Of a DNA stretch of 64,000 nucleotides, positions 21,727-33,449 are shown in pieces; positions within the stretch are counted from its first letter, which is position 1, and each line of letters begins with the position of its first letter. The stretch is from Hyposmocoma kahamanoa. Its lineage: Eukaryota > Arthropoda > Insecta > Lepidoptera > Cosmopterigidae. The stretch spans positions 1,129,616 to 1,193,615 of the forward strand of contig NW_020653719.1 in assembly GCF_003589595.1 (NCBI RefSeq). The letters are read 5' to 3'. Position numbers and translations under genes: made by a program. Under the pieces are notes generated by a model. It did not search any database. It saw only the letters and a program-made list of their open reading frames with translations, and had not been told where the DNA came from.

Positions 21727-22020
21727 ATAGCGATCCCTGTGAAGGAGTTCGTCTAGACAAATACCTATTTTTTTTGGTGCCTATTTATTGTACCTATTTC
21801 TGCCGCCAAGCAAGTAATGCTCACATTACTGCGTTCCGGTTTTGAAAGGCAAGGGTGCTGTTGAAATTACAGGCACATGGGACTTGTCAACTTATCTCTC
21901 AGGGTGACGGATTCAGTAGCAGTGCCCATCATATGTTTGCAATTTAAAGCTCTGAGTGGCACTGCAACTGTTATGATTACGTGAGTTGCTTATCACCACG
22001 GTTAGTTCGTCCCGTTATAT
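21727..22020 (+). repeat. R-family copy
   Basis: The 5' start is blurred (GCGATCCCTGTGAAGGAGTT). A ~25 bp insertion after GTCTAGACAAATACC includes a T-run. The hairpin (AGTAATGCTCACATTACT) reads in the unusual loop orientation. It ends TTCGTCCCGTTATATATG without an A-run. Confidence 0.88.
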
Positions 22021-22096
22021 ATGTGTCATTCGTTATATCATTAATTCTCTATTGATTTTATTTGAAAATAATTCCGTCAAAAGATTACTGTACTCT

Positions 22097-23962
22097 GGGT
22101 CGTATTCCAGAACGTGACTCAAATATCGCCGTGATCATCAATCAACGAAACATTGCTTGAGCATTGATTCAAGTCTTAAGCATTTATATAAAGCGTTTAT
22201 TCTTGAATAGTACTCAATAGTACTCAGTGTTGTATACGACACACACGTTTTCACTCAAGTTTGAGTTTGGATTATCCATGGTTCTATGCGATTTTCGTTC
22301 ATACATCCGTATTTGTCTATTAAGGCGATTAACACACTGCACCATCACGCGCGCGGTAGCGGAGACGCGGATCTGCGTCAACGCGCGGTTTAGTCTAGCG
22401 GCCCCGCGCCACTCAAAGTACTCGCTTCGTAGTTGATCGCCGTAGTGATTGCACATGTAGCTGAGATCCTTCTTTGACAAGAATGGTTAATAATACAGAA
22501 CTCATTCAGGACGCTGCAGTTATACTGTCGATTGTTTTTGTTTACTCAAATAAAAAGACCCCGAAGATAACATTCAACTTCATTAAAAAGATTTAAGAAA
22601 ATATGAAGATTAATTTTCAACTACACACGAATGTCAACCTTTGTGAATCCTTTGATTATTTGTTAGGGAACATCCGAACGACAATTACTGGAATAGACAC
22701 AAATTGATTAAAAATCTGCGCGGTAGTGCGGAGCGCAGTGTGCCACACCCTGCGGTTCGCCGCGCCCCTCCTCACGGGAGCGCGGTAAAACCGCGCGCGC
22801 CGCGCTCCTGCGCGGAGACCGCGCAGAGACCGCGCTCCAGCGTTGTCAGTGTGTTCGACAGCGCGTGTTCCCCATACAAACTGAGGTACTTCAGTACAAC
22901 GTTAAAAAACGCTGCTCCGTGCTCCGTCGCGGGGCGTGGTGCAGTGTGTTAATCGCCTTATTAATACTTGATTGTATCGCCTCAGTTCTTTTTGCCTTTC
23001 ATTATAGGAAGAATTTTCATATTGTCAAAATCAAATACGTTACGCTGTAATTTACTATTGGAAATGAAAATGATTTGTTACGCTAATCGAACGGGATATG
23101 AAAAACTTATACTGGCGGGCGATGATAGCTATAATTCTTAAACGAATGCAGTATTTAATAAAAGTTGTTATTATCTATATGCCCATTAACAAAACAAAGC
23201 TTGTATTGTGGAATTACCTAGATTTTAACTTAGAAGTTTCAATTATAACATTCTAGTTGGTCAACGTCAAAAAAAGATTTATTCCATTGGTAAAATATAA
23301 CATTTGAAAACGCCATTTTATAAGCTACTTTGAATGTAAGTTTTAAACTTATGAAATGGTAATCTTAACATATACTCCGGAATCATATTGTAATAAAAAC
23401 ATATACACCTACAGTTCCCCATAAAATAATCGTTATACAAATGTAAGTAAATCAGAATACGTATTTCAGGTGCGATTGGGTAACCACGATTGTCTAATTT
23501 CACTCATCTGCTATGATAGGTTAAATGATTTTTTTACCAAATCTCGGTTGAACCTATATCGCTGCTTACATCTGTGTTTCTCCATGTCGTACGGATCTGT
23601 AACATCCGAAGCAATTGGGTATGATATTAATCATTGATATAATTTGATAAAGATCAAAATTCTCAAATGGTTTCATCGTAATGTTGTGATTTTTTCGACG
23701 ATTATTATGTACTCAAAAGCAACCAGCACCTCACTCAAGTAAATACAGATTTTGACAACACTTAAGATAATATTTTACAGCAGTTACCGAATCTCAAGCA
23801 TTGTTCTAAAATTACGACGCAAGCTATCACTTTCTCTGACATTACTCAGGTGAACTCCGATTACAGATTCTACGCTTGAGTAATGTTCTGGAATAAAATA
23901 TCTGCTTGAAATCATACTCAAGTCCTGACTTGAGCATTGAGTAGGGTTCTGGAATACGACCC
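22097..23962. mobile_element. ~1.87 kb element bounded by 17 bp perfect inverted repeats
   Basis: GGGTCGTATTCCAGAAC at 22097-22113 is the exact reverse complement of 23946-23962. Next to both ends are related words (ACTCAAG, GCTTGAGCATTGA, GAGTAATGTTCTGGAATA). The last recurs 60-70 bp inside the right end, so the subterminal regions are repetitive. The interior has no long frame and holds a second inverted-repeat element. I see no clear target duplication. This looks like a non-autonomous DNA transposon. Confidence 0.55.
22323..22958. mobile_element. Nested 636 bp inverted-repeat element, TSD TATTA
   Basis: The ends are perfect inverted repeats (AGGCGATTAACACACTGCAC at the left, complement at 22937-22958), with TATTA at 22318-22322 and 22959-22963. 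The termini run into very GC-rich blocks (22344-22425, 22720-22935; CGCGCGCGG, GCGCGGAGACCGCGC). The middle is AT-rich without coding sequence. Superfamily unknown. Confidence 0.7.
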
Positions 23963-23964
23963 TG

Positions 23965-24735
23965 ATTGTTTGATTCAATCTTTTGTCTTTCGCAATTTTA
24001 TCAGAAGAATTACAAAAATCGAGCTCTATAGTATGAGTTGTAATTTTTTTCTATTTTTGGTGTTTTGCGATTAGATTTGCAGTTAATACAGCAAGATACT
24101 TGTCATCGATAAATATCATTGTTGAGGACGTTAAAATGAAACCCGGTTTTCTCTGTTACATAACTCACATTATTATTAAAGGTACAGCTAATTATAAAAA
24201 TGGAACGATAAAATGGAAAACAATGATGAAGAATGGTACGTTACAGGTCGCTAGCAACAACAGGGTCTTTACCATGAATTGTCATTACCAGTTGTCGCTA
24301 ACGATATTTGTATTCAAAATGTTACTTCTTTTTAGGAACGCTGTACAATATACAACATAAAAAACTGTCGCATAATTTACGCGACAGCGGTAACTGTCAC
24401 TGTAAACTCATGGTAGGGGTACGTTCCAGAACTGGATGACCTGACATTGCTATTATATTGCATGTAGTACATTATTTCCTCTATGTAAGTACTTAACGCA
24501 CAAATTAATGTTTGGACTATTAACAATCGTAAACAGTCCGCAAAACCAGTCTCCGTTATTGGAGCCAACCGTGCATACACGAGCGCTTGTTTCTTGAATG
24601 GCACATACTCGTAAGTAGAGCGTATTAGTCGCATGGCTGAACCACGTGTAGTTTAGCGCTTCATTGACCATAATCAGATAGAATATCATCGTATAAAAAC
24701 CCGCGAAAGATTAGAAGTCATATGTTACCTTATTA
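23965..24735. other. No recognisable feature
   Basis: Short frames on both strands are not supported. TTCCAGAACTGG at 24423 weakly echoes the neighbouring element's end. Confidence 0.35.
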
Positions 24736-24737
24736 GA

Positions 24738-24945
24738 CTGCCTCAGTGGCAAAACGGTTACCAAGCTGGAATGTCACGTAGAGGTCCCTGGTTCGATTCC
24801 CGGGCCGGGAGAAATGTTTGTATGGCCTACATTTATTTCTCTCGTGAGTTTGGGTGTAATTTGTGTAGTCTATGTGTGTCCATGGCACCCGCGATATAGG
24901 ATTTCCCTAGTGTGAGACTATGAGTGTGTGCGTTATTAATATTAA
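24738..24945 (+). mobile_element. SINE family A, full length
   Basis: Starts TGCCTCAGTGGCAAAACGGT, has box B GGTTCGATTCCCGGGCC, ends GAGTGTGTGCGTTATTAATA. Box A carries two changes (CAAAA for CCGAA). Confidence 0.9.
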
Positions 24946-25012
24946 TATTAGAACAGAAAATAACTCTGAAATATAAACTATAATGGGTGTATATATAAAT
25001 TTTAAAATACGT

Positions 25013-25320
25013 GTAGTAGTAGTAGAGCTCCTAGTGAAAGAGTTCATCCAGGGAAGTATTTCCGCCTTACCTACGTCTGCCGCACTGCCGTCCAGCAGTA
25101 ATGTGACCATTATTGTATTTCTGATTAGACGGATAAGAGTGCTGGTGAAATTACAGGCATATGGGACTTGTCAATTTGTGTCTTAGGGTGACGGACGCAA
25201 AGGCAGTGCCCCAAAAGTCGTTGCGATTAAAGAGTGGCATTGCAACAGTCATAGACAGGCGTGTCACTTACCACCAGATGCACGACACATTCGTCCCGTC
25301 GCTTTGTATCATAAAAAATA
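25013..25320 (+). repeat. R-family copy, full length
   Basis: TAGTAGTAGTAGAGCTCCTA to CGTCGCTTTGTATCATAAAA. The second hairpin is weakened (AAAGAGTGGCATTGC). It pairs tail-to-tail with the inverted copy 96 bp downstream. Confidence 0.9.
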
Positions 25321-25415
25321 CTGGAAAATTTTCATACGAAACGGTACAATTTTTTATAAACTAGCATTATTTAGGTTTTCGAAAACTATAATCCTAGGAG
25401 AAGTGGTGAATTCTC

Positions 25416-25638
25416 ATTTTTCATGATATCAAGTAACGAACAAGTCGCCTGCTTGTAAGCGACACACCTGCTCATTACAGTTGTACTAGCGGTAAGAGCT
25501 TCAAATGGGAAAGACGTGAGGGGCACTACTACTGCGCATGTCATCGTGAAACATTAAGTTGACAAGTCCCTAATGTGCTTGTAGTTTCAGCAGTACCTTT
25601 ACCCTTCAAAACCGTAACGCAGTAATGTTCATATTACT
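25416..25638 (-). repeat. R-family copy, 5'-truncated
   Basis: TTCATGATATCAAGTAACGA to CGTAACGCAGTAATGTTCATATTAC. It ends inside the first hairpin. Confidence 0.85.
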
Positions 25639-25772
25639 TATTTTTATTAGTAATTTTTATTGTAGGTATGTTCAGCGATTACTTCGACGTCTGTGAATTG
25701 ATTTCAATTATTCTTTTTTGGACCTATTTAAATTTGAAGAAAATATTCAACCTCTAAGGTAAAAATAACCGA

Positions 25773-25806
25773 TCAAAACCGGAACGCAGTAATGCTCACA
25801 TTACTT
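25773..25806 (-). repeat. R-family fragment (first hairpin only)
   Basis: TCAAAACCGGAACGCAGTAA then TGCTCACATTACT: 34 bp around the first hairpin. Confidence 0.75.
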
Positions 25807-25809
25807 CTT

Positions 25810-27140
25810 ACATTAAAAAGTGTCATTTACTAATTTACCAAAACATTTGATTAAACATTCACTTTCATTTGTTTTATGCACATGATTTCAAAATGTGCAA
25901 TTAATGTAACTCAGAGAGTTACGCAGCAATATGTTTATAGAACAAAGATGCCTGGTGTATGTACACCAAGCATACAAAGACAACATTCAACGTCAAAAGC
26001 ATGAATAACGACCACTGAATTATCAATAATTCACAAAGTTCTACGAAAGTCTATTGGTACATACAAATTACGACCACAATGTACTCGGTAACTGGTCATA
26101 CTGGTCGTGATTTCTCTACGAGTGTAAACAGATGTGGTTACGCTCTATTAACTATATTTAAGTAAAACGATATAGGAATAAATAACAAACTATATTAAGA
26201 TCAATACCACCTCTGAAATACAACTTTGTTAGTGCCAAAGTGCCATTATGCCATTAACCGGTAAAATGAATTGAATTTGTTAAATGTGATTAAGTTTCAA
26301 CTCTATCAAAATAGAACCTATTTCTCGCTAACAATTTACAGCGCCTCTACTATTAATTGAAGCAGGAACTGGACAGGTTATAAAAAAATAAAAGCAAGTT
26401 CTTAGTGCAATCAAAGTTGTTGCACTTGGTAGTTGATTTTAATCAATGGAACTACGTCTCAGATTTCTCACGAGACGAGAGCTGTCAGGGAGGTGAAGAA
26501 AGGGAGGGGGTTTATAATTAGGTACAATATTAATAAACAATCCATTAGCAAGAGCAAACAAAAGAAAGAGATGTACACACGAACGGGTCGGTCGACTGTG
26601 AGCGGTTTCACTACACCACATGCATTGTTTTGACGTTGATGACGAGGTGTGATGTTTTTATGGTTGAACAAATGGACCATTTATTGCCCATTCATCAATA
26701 TTTCCCAAGGCATTGACGTAGACGATATTGAGTGGCATAAACCAGCGGCAAAGTTAGTGATATCGTGCTAATCTGACGTGTGGCGTAACTCCCGAATACC
26801 TAAAAAGACATTTTACTTGTGGACGTATAAGAGTAACACTTTCTGATATAGGTATGAATGTGTCGAGTTTACAACGAGATTCGATATCCGACTGGGATAT
26901 TTTTGATCCAAGATCCAGAATATTTAAAGGAGTAGAAACTCACCTAGCCCTTACATAGGTAGGCCTTTGTATTTAGTAAATAAGTTTATTAAACTAAATA
27001 CAATGATTTATTAAATTCTAAATACAATAGTTTAAAATAAGTAAATTGTTAGCATATAAATAATGAACAGTAGATATTTCTTGTTCCTTTACAATGATGT
27101 GTCAACACAAGTAGAATTACAATCTGGTACAGTCCTTTAT
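25810..27140. other. No gene found
   Basis: 26430-26640 has overlapping ~65-codon frames on both strands with no recognisable protein. 26960-27060 is AT-rich with repeated AATACAAT words. Otherwise unassigned. Confidence 0.35.
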
Positions 27141-27144
27141 AATG

Positions 27145-27310
27145 TCATATAATAGGCCACCTCCGAATAGACAAAACTAACTTTGTAATGTCTCGGGTCT
27201 AGTGTTTTTGATACTGTTGTTGTATCCGATTTCCATAACACAAATGTTTCAGTTACTTACGTTGGACTCAGAGCAATGCATGAGATGTTGTCTAATATTT
27301 ATATATTTAA
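27145..27310 (+). mobile_element. SINE family C, 5' part lost
   Basis: ACAAAACTAACTTTGTAATG, GTCTCGGGTCTAGTGTTTTT, GATACTGTTGTTGTATCCGA, GTTACTTACGTTGGACTCAG and GAGATGTTGTCTAATATTTA follow family order. Confidence 0.75.
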
Positions 27311-27579
27311 CTCCATCTTACCCGTTTTGTTGTCCATATAATAAATTAATTAATAAATCTACTGTTGAGTACGTAAAATTTTCTCTTCACGCTTTGTAAT
27401 TGATAATAATAAATATATTACGAACAATTCAGTTTGCACCAAATTAAACGATTTTTTTTGTCACCTGTGTCATAACAGGTTGTTGAGGCGTTATCGTGTT
27501 TTGTACATAGAGCAATATTCCTTGTAAAGGTGAAATTGTTATTTCTGAAACTATGTTCTTTACTTTCTGAATATTGTGA

Positions 27580-27760
27580 CTGCCTCCGTAGACGAACGGT
27601 TACTATGCTGGTTTATCACGCTGAGGCCCCGGGTTCGACTCACATATTTGTATTGCCTACATTTATTTCTCTCGTGGGTTTGGGTGTAATTTGTGGTGTC
27701 CATGGCACCCGCGACACAGGGTTTTCCTAGTGCGGCGCTATGAGTGTGTGCGTTGTTCAT
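27580..27760 (+). mobile_element. SINE family A
   Basis: GACTGCCTCCGTAGACGAAC start. Box B reads GGTTCGACTC with the CCCGGGCCGGGAGAA block deleted. GTGGTTGTCTATGTGTGT is shortened. Ends GAGTGTGTGCGTTGTTCATT. Confidence 0.88.
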
Positions 27761-27764
27761 TTAT

Positions 27765-29560
27765 TGTAAGTGTTTTTTTAAATCGCCAGCAAATTAAGTG
27801 AAACGAGTATAGAAAGTTAACACCAGTGCCAAGTGAAATGAGGTTGTAAAGAGGTATTAATGAACAAAATCAAAGCAAATGAGTCATTGGTTGGAAATCA
27901 GAGTGCAGGCGACAGGAAGCTGTCGTTGGGCACAGCACTAATTTAACCCGGGGAGTTTCAGCTTATCTCGCGGCGAACCAGTTTTGCACACCGTGGGAAA
28001 CACGCTTACACGCGCAATAATCCACCTTGTTTTATCAATAGGGTTGTGCCCAATAACTACAATATCTAATTGATGAGTGAACAAGAGGCTGTTCTGAGAT
28101 TATGGCTCGAAATAATATTATATCACTTTGCCAATAATTCTGCTTATCATGCTTATTATCACTTAAACATTTATGTGTGATAACGATACGTTACTATGGT
28201 AGATAGTTCAGGTAGAAACTTTCATGGCTTTTTCGTCTAGTTACGTTAAAGTACCTTTGTTAAATTTTATTTATTTTGTCAGCCTTAAACTGCGTCACAA
28301 ATCTTTTATAACCTTATAGCTCGTTAGCTAACTTTTTAACGCTAAGTTACCAAACTGAAATTGATATATAAATCAAATAACCAGAAAATATTTATAAGTA
28401 TCGGTAGCCCTATAGTAATAGGCGGTGGCAGCATCCCATTCATTGCCAGTTCTATGTGTGCGTGAACTTTTACATGTGTCTGCCAGCGCCAGTACGATCG
28501 TACGTGTTCAATGTTTTGAGCTACCGTTAGCGAATGGGCTATGCTTCATCTACACCTACATTAACCCGTCTGTCTGTCGATCCATACGAACAAATGACCC
28601 CTTTTTTACACTCTCGTTGTAACGCGATTGTAATCTAAAGATTATTAATAACACTATGATCTCAATAAAAGAATCCAAGTTACTGGCTGGCAATAAAAAG
28701 AAAACATTAGATCTTTCTTTTGTCTATGGCCACTTACATTCAGTCTATTTCGGTTTTAATGAATGAGCCACTAGCAGTACGACAGAAGCAGTAAAGTGGT
28801 AAATAAAAAAAAGAAGGTTAAAGACGAATGTTCAAATCGAAGCTTTTTAAGACGGTGGTGAAACGCAAATAAATTTGGAACGCATTACGGGGCCGGTGAT
28901 GAATAACGTCCTCCCAAGGAGTCGTGTGTTAACCCTTTTAGTCCGCTACTTGTCACTTAAATCGCCTTGGAATTACACGGAGCAAGATAGGGAACACATT
29001 CATTCGTAAACCCTAGCAGCCTTTACGAAATTGTAAGACTCAAGCTTAAAAAATGAAGCATTAAACGGTAGTCTTTATTCATGTTAAGAGACAAATTGAA
29101 CATTGGAACAAGTGGTTCACAAAAGAGGACTAAGGCATGACGTGGACATACCTAGACCGACCACTTCTGACTTTGTTTCACTATATACGCCATCTTTACT
29201 TTTATCACGTTTTTATTGTGTTATTTAATTGCATTACAATTTGTGTCGAATTTTGTGAATTTCTTGTCACTTTAAAATACGAGTGCCTTCGTACGAGTAA
29301 AAACACATAAGTTGAAATGGCGGAATAAATTAAAAGGAAATATTTTAAATTTTATCACGACGTCTCGCTTTCATCTCCCGGCTTCCGAATTGAGTGTTGT
29401 AAACAAATTTATTTTTTAATTGTCGTATCATTTTGTATGTGAGAGCGCCTTTGCGTACCAACCAATTAAAGATTTAATTTGGACCATGCAGGCGAGAATA
29501 ATAACCGCTCATCGAAAATTTACATTTTTGTAGTGAGTGATTAGTGAGTGGATTAATTCT
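27765..29560. other. Single-copy-looking region with conserved-looking patches
   Basis: 27895-28035 is richer and non-repetitive (GGAGTTTCAGCTTATCTCGC). 29460-29490 holds a near-palindrome, CCAATTAAAGATTTAATTTGG, with two TTAAT-type cores. No exon. Enhancer roles are conjecture. Confidence 0.3.
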
Positions 29561-29564
29561 TGCT

Positions 29565-29826
29565 ATTTTTTTTTCATTATACCAAGTGACAGGACGAACA
29601 AGACGTGCGCCTGGTTGTAAGCGACACGCTTGTACATAACAGTGGCAGTGCCACTCAAAGCTTTAAATCACAAAGATCTAAGGGGTGCTGCCATTGCACC
29701 CGTCATGATACATAAGTTGACAAGTCCCATGCCCATATTACTATTATTACTGCTTGTCGGCAGAAATAGGTAAGGTGGCAGTTCTTCCCCGGACGAACTC
29801 TTTCACAAGGAGCTCTGCTGCAGCAA
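29565..29826 (-). repeat. R-family copy with internal deletion
   Basis: ATACCAAGTGACAGGACGAA to GGAGCTCTGCTGCAGCAAAA. The GTAATTTCACCAGCACCC block is missing, leaving CCCATGCCCATATTACTATTA. Confidence 0.88.
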
Positions 29827-29829
29827 AAA

Positions 29830-30540
29830 ATAAGTAATTTGGCTATGAAGGGTCATGTTTTAACAAATACTTAATTTTGTTCAAAAGGCAAGATACGAGA
29901 CACTGATATAATTGTATGTACGACGTGGCAAGCTCAATTCCAAAAGTATTTGAAGACGGCCGTAATAACATAAATGTAACATTTATATTATTATACGGTG
30001 TCTTGCGTTCGGTTACGTTGTTATCTTGGTTTGCTTGTCCAATTTTGGTTTTATCATATCGTTGTATTACCATTATGTAAAGATAAATTTAATTGTACTC
30101 AATGCCAATCAAGTTTCTTAAGTATCTCATTGTGGTGTGTTCGCTCACGCACTTAACGACGGTTGTTAATGTATTATTGCTCATCTAAAACTGAAACTAC
30201 ACTGACGTATAACTACCGCACTGCTGTGTCAGTTAAATGTTTGTGTAAATAAATAAAAAGTTTTAAGATAAATTTTTGTGTTATGATTAGCTTACGCCAT
30301 GATTTTTTTTAAGAAACTTGACCGAAGCTTGCTAGCTGTGTTTTGAATACTTTTAATTGGCTTTTACATAAGAACTGTGCCATATTCAATATTGTTTTTA
30401 TTTTTAAATGTGTAATAATTAATAATTTTATTGCTCTCCATAAGTATAATAGCCGTACTAAATAACTAAATTTAAGTTAATACAAAGTATCAAGTAAGTA
30501 TAAGTATTGTAGATCAGTTTTACTTTCTTTTATTGAGTTA
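29830..30540. other. No recognisable feature
   Basis: AT-rich. A 76-codon minus frame (29843-30073) is unsupported. Confidence 0.35.
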
Positions 30541-30542
30541 AT

Positions 30543-30840
30543 TTTAGTACCAGTAGCTCCAGTGAAAGAGTTCGTCCAGGGAAGTACTGCCAACTTACCT
30601 ACGTCTGTCGCAAAGCAGTAATGTGAGCATTACTACGTTCCGGTTTAAAGAGTAAGGGTGCTGGTGATATTACGCTCATGGGACTTGTCATATCCCAGGG
30701 TAACGGGCGCAATGCAGTGTCTCTCAGATCTTTACGATTTCAGACTCTGAGCGACACTGCAATTGTTATGGACGCGCGTGTCGGTTAGCACAAAGAGCAC
30801 GACTTATTCATCCTGTGACTTGGTATCATATAAAAAAAAA
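30543..30840 (+). repeat. R-family copy with paired changes in the second hairpin
   Basis: TTTAGTACCAGTAGCTCCAG to GTGACTTGGTATCATATAAA. The arms are GCAGTGTCTCTCAGA (30714-30728) and TCTGAGCGACACTGC (30746-30760). Both differ from the consensus at the seventh pair, C:G to T:A, keeping 14 of 15 pairs. Confidence 0.9.
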
Positions 30841-30841
30841 G

Positions 30842-31374
30842 AATTGGTGATAAAGGCTAGATATCAACACCAATTATTTGGTCCCAAATTAGGGAATTTC
30901 CAGTACTATGAGTATCAGAGCAATGGAATTCACTTCGTGACACTATCCGGAACATTGTAACCAGAACCAATTCCGAAAAGTTCATTTTCCGAATTCATCC
31001 GAATCCGTTAGGCCACCGAGGTCACCAATATACAATTTCGAAAGAAACTCCTGCCGTTCAAACAAACATTTTATTACTAAAAGGAAATACCGCGGCCAAC
31101 GCAGTGTATCTGCTCAGTGTGTAGTATACCTTAACTGCCAATTAATCTCGATGCGCGGGCACAGCTTTATTGAACTCCGGTAGCCGATCTAATTGCCATT
31201 GCTTTGCGCTTTTAGAAAACGCCGATTAGAACCAGAGGTTAATAGCACTGGTTTAGACCAGCAATATAAATTTGAACACAAAGTTAGGAATTAACAGTTT
31301 TATTTCGTGAATGGATTGTTAATAAATGACTTTAATTTATACGAGTTTGGACAAAGCAAAAGCAAGATTTTCTA
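30842..31374. other. Single-copy-looking region
   Basis: 31010-31260 is unusually complex (CTGCCAATTAATCTCGATGC, GAACTCCGGTAGCCGATC) and not repeated here. No splice-bounded frame. Confidence 0.35.
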
Positions 31375-31376
31375 AT

Positions 31377-31665
31377 TTTTTTTATAATATCAAGTTACGG
31401 GACGAACAAGTCGTGCGCCTGATGGTTAGCTACATGCCTGTCCATGACAATTGCAGTGCTACTCAGAGCTTTAAATCGCAAAGATTTGAAAGGCATTGCC
31501 TTTGCGCCCGTCACCCTGAGACATAAGTTGACAAATTCCATGTGCCTGTAATTTCACCAGCACCCTTACCCTTTAAAATCGGAACGCAGTAATGCTAACA
31601 GTGCTGCTTGGCTGCAGAAATAGGTAAGGTACCTACATAAGTACCTACTTCCCTGAAATGATTTT
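31377..31665 (-). repeat. R-family copy, 5' end degraded
   Basis: AATATCAAGTTACGGGACGA to CTGCAGAAATAGGTAAGGTA, then a broken end (GTACCTACATAAGTACC). It faces the next copy head-to-head. Confidence 0.88.
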
Positions 31666-31969
31666 TAAAGTTTATCAATATCCATCCATGTTAGTCCTTT
31701 TTTCTTGAATTCAGAAACCATGACGAAGCATGAAATTATAGAGTAGTGCATTGACATACACTTTTATTCACCACAACGGTACTGTCACCAAAATTGAAAC
31801 CTTCTCGTTCCAAAATAGTTTTGGAACTTAAATTAAAAATTGTAAATGGAGACTGTAGTTAGTCCTTTCCCCTTGTTTTTTGACCTCCTTTTTTCTGGAA
31901 ACCTTTTTTCCGGAAACCTGGAAATTTATTCTCCGAAGACCCAACAAAGAAAATTTTTAAGCAAATTTT

Positions 31970-32269
31970 AGTAGCAGTAGACCTACTTGTGAAAGAGTTC
32001 GTCTTGGGAAGTACTGCCACCTTACTCATTTCTGCCGCCGAACAGTAATGGCAGCATTACTGTGTTCCGTTTTTGACGGGTGAGGGTGCTGGTCAAATTA
32101 CAGGCACATGGGACTTGTCAATATATGTCTCAGGGTGACGGGTGCAATGGCAGTGCCCTCAGATCTTTGCGATTTAAGGTTCTGAGTGGCACTGCAACTG
32201 TTATGGACAGGCATGTAGCTTACTATCAGGCGCACGACTTGTTCGTCCCGTCACTTGATATTATAAAAA
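31970..32269 (+). repeat. R-family copy, full length
   Basis: TAGTAGCAGTAGACCTACTT to GTCACTTGATATTATAAAAA. The upstream CCGAAGACCCAACAAAG resembles the edge of family F. Confidence 0.92.
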
Positions 32270-32319
32270 TGAAAATTACAATGGGAGACGCGCTAAACAC
32301 GCAGAAATAAAAAAGAAAG

Positions 32320-32545
32320 CAAAATTCAAATGCAGCTCCAGACAAGTATCCCTCAGTTATTGTATGAAAAACGTATTTCTCTAGATGGACATGTAGAACA
32401 TAAAGCTCTAAATTTGAACATGATATTTTCATTAAAACGTATGCTGGGCGTTTACATAATCACCTGAATAATATTATCTAAATCACTTCACGTATTATGT
32501 ACATTTTGGTTACACTGAGTCTTAGGAGGTTATAATAAAAATATG
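32320..32545 (+). repeat. Family F copy
   Basis: TGTATGAAAAACGTATTTCT, AAAGCTCTAAATTTGAACAT, GCTGGGCGTTTACATAATCA and TGTACATTTTGGTTACACTG align with 9850-10180. The end GAGTCTTAGGAGGTTATAAT matches AACCTTCGGAGGTCATGATA at 13.4 kb. Confidence 0.5.
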
Positions 32546-32549
32546 AACG

Positions 32550-33325
32550 TCGTTACTTGCACGCAAAAAGAACCTTTAAAGTGGTAACGCGTCGACTTTG
32601 TATAGTACATTTATTACTCTGTATTGTATACTGTATACTGGTTACACCTATGTATAAGGAACGTGACACATAATTTGTGTATGCATAAAAAACAAGGTAG
32701 GTCGTAGGTTACTCCCTTAATCATGAAACTTACCTTTATAAATTCATCCGGGCTTAAAAGTTATGAACTCCATAGTCCTAAGAACCCAGGTGCAGTAAGT
32801 AAATCTCTACTAGATCGTTGATCTCGGGGAGCGGCGCCGGCGCAGTAGGAGGAGGCTGTAGCGAAACACCTGCCGCCCAAGTACTATCGACCTGTACTAC
32901 GCTTCTACTTAGACAAAGTAGTAACTCTGACACAAATACGAACGAAAGTGTACCGTAGTGGAATAACATTTAAAGTTTCTTTAAATAAATAACAGTTGTG
33001 AGTTAGGACTTTTAAAGATCGTTAAGTTCATAGCCAACCTAGTCAGGGCACAAATCTTAAGCAGATAATCTCCAACTTTTACTCCGTGTTACAGCCGTGC
33101 AGCCTTTACAATGCTAAAGCTTTACATTTATTGCGCTTTCTTGCCTGTTTTACAGTTAGGTGCGGATAGATGTTAAATAACGATTTCTCCTTTACATTTA
33201 TAATGTTTGAATGAAATTAAGAGATACTTTCTTGACAATTTTTCTTAAGGTCTAATCGTCGTGGATGATTTTGTTCAATTAGCATAATACTACTGTTATA
33301 CATATAATAAGTAATAGTAACTGTA
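32550..33325. other. No gene found
   Basis: A short GC-richer patch at 32822-32880 (GGAGCGGCGCCGGCGCAGTA). Otherwise unassigned. Confidence 0.35.
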
Positions 33326-33328
33326 GTT

Positions 33329-33425
33329 TACCTATTTCTGCCGTCGAGCAGTAATGTGAACATTACTTGTTCATTACATTAGGGTAAGGGAAACGTACTG
33401 GTGAATACCTCAACTCATGACGTGT
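33329..33425 (+). repeat. R-family fragment
   Basis: TTTACCTATTTCTGCCGTCG, AGCAGTAATGTGAACATTAC, GGTAAGGG and CTGGTGAATACC: the middle of the element only, with gaps. Confidence 0.65.
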
Positions 33426-33449
33426 CTATTTTTTAATGACGTCTCTGGT

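Noticed and set aside
22704..22952. An arginine/proline-rich protein of 82 codons
   Set aside because: It is the GC-rich arm of an inverted-repeat transposon read as protein.
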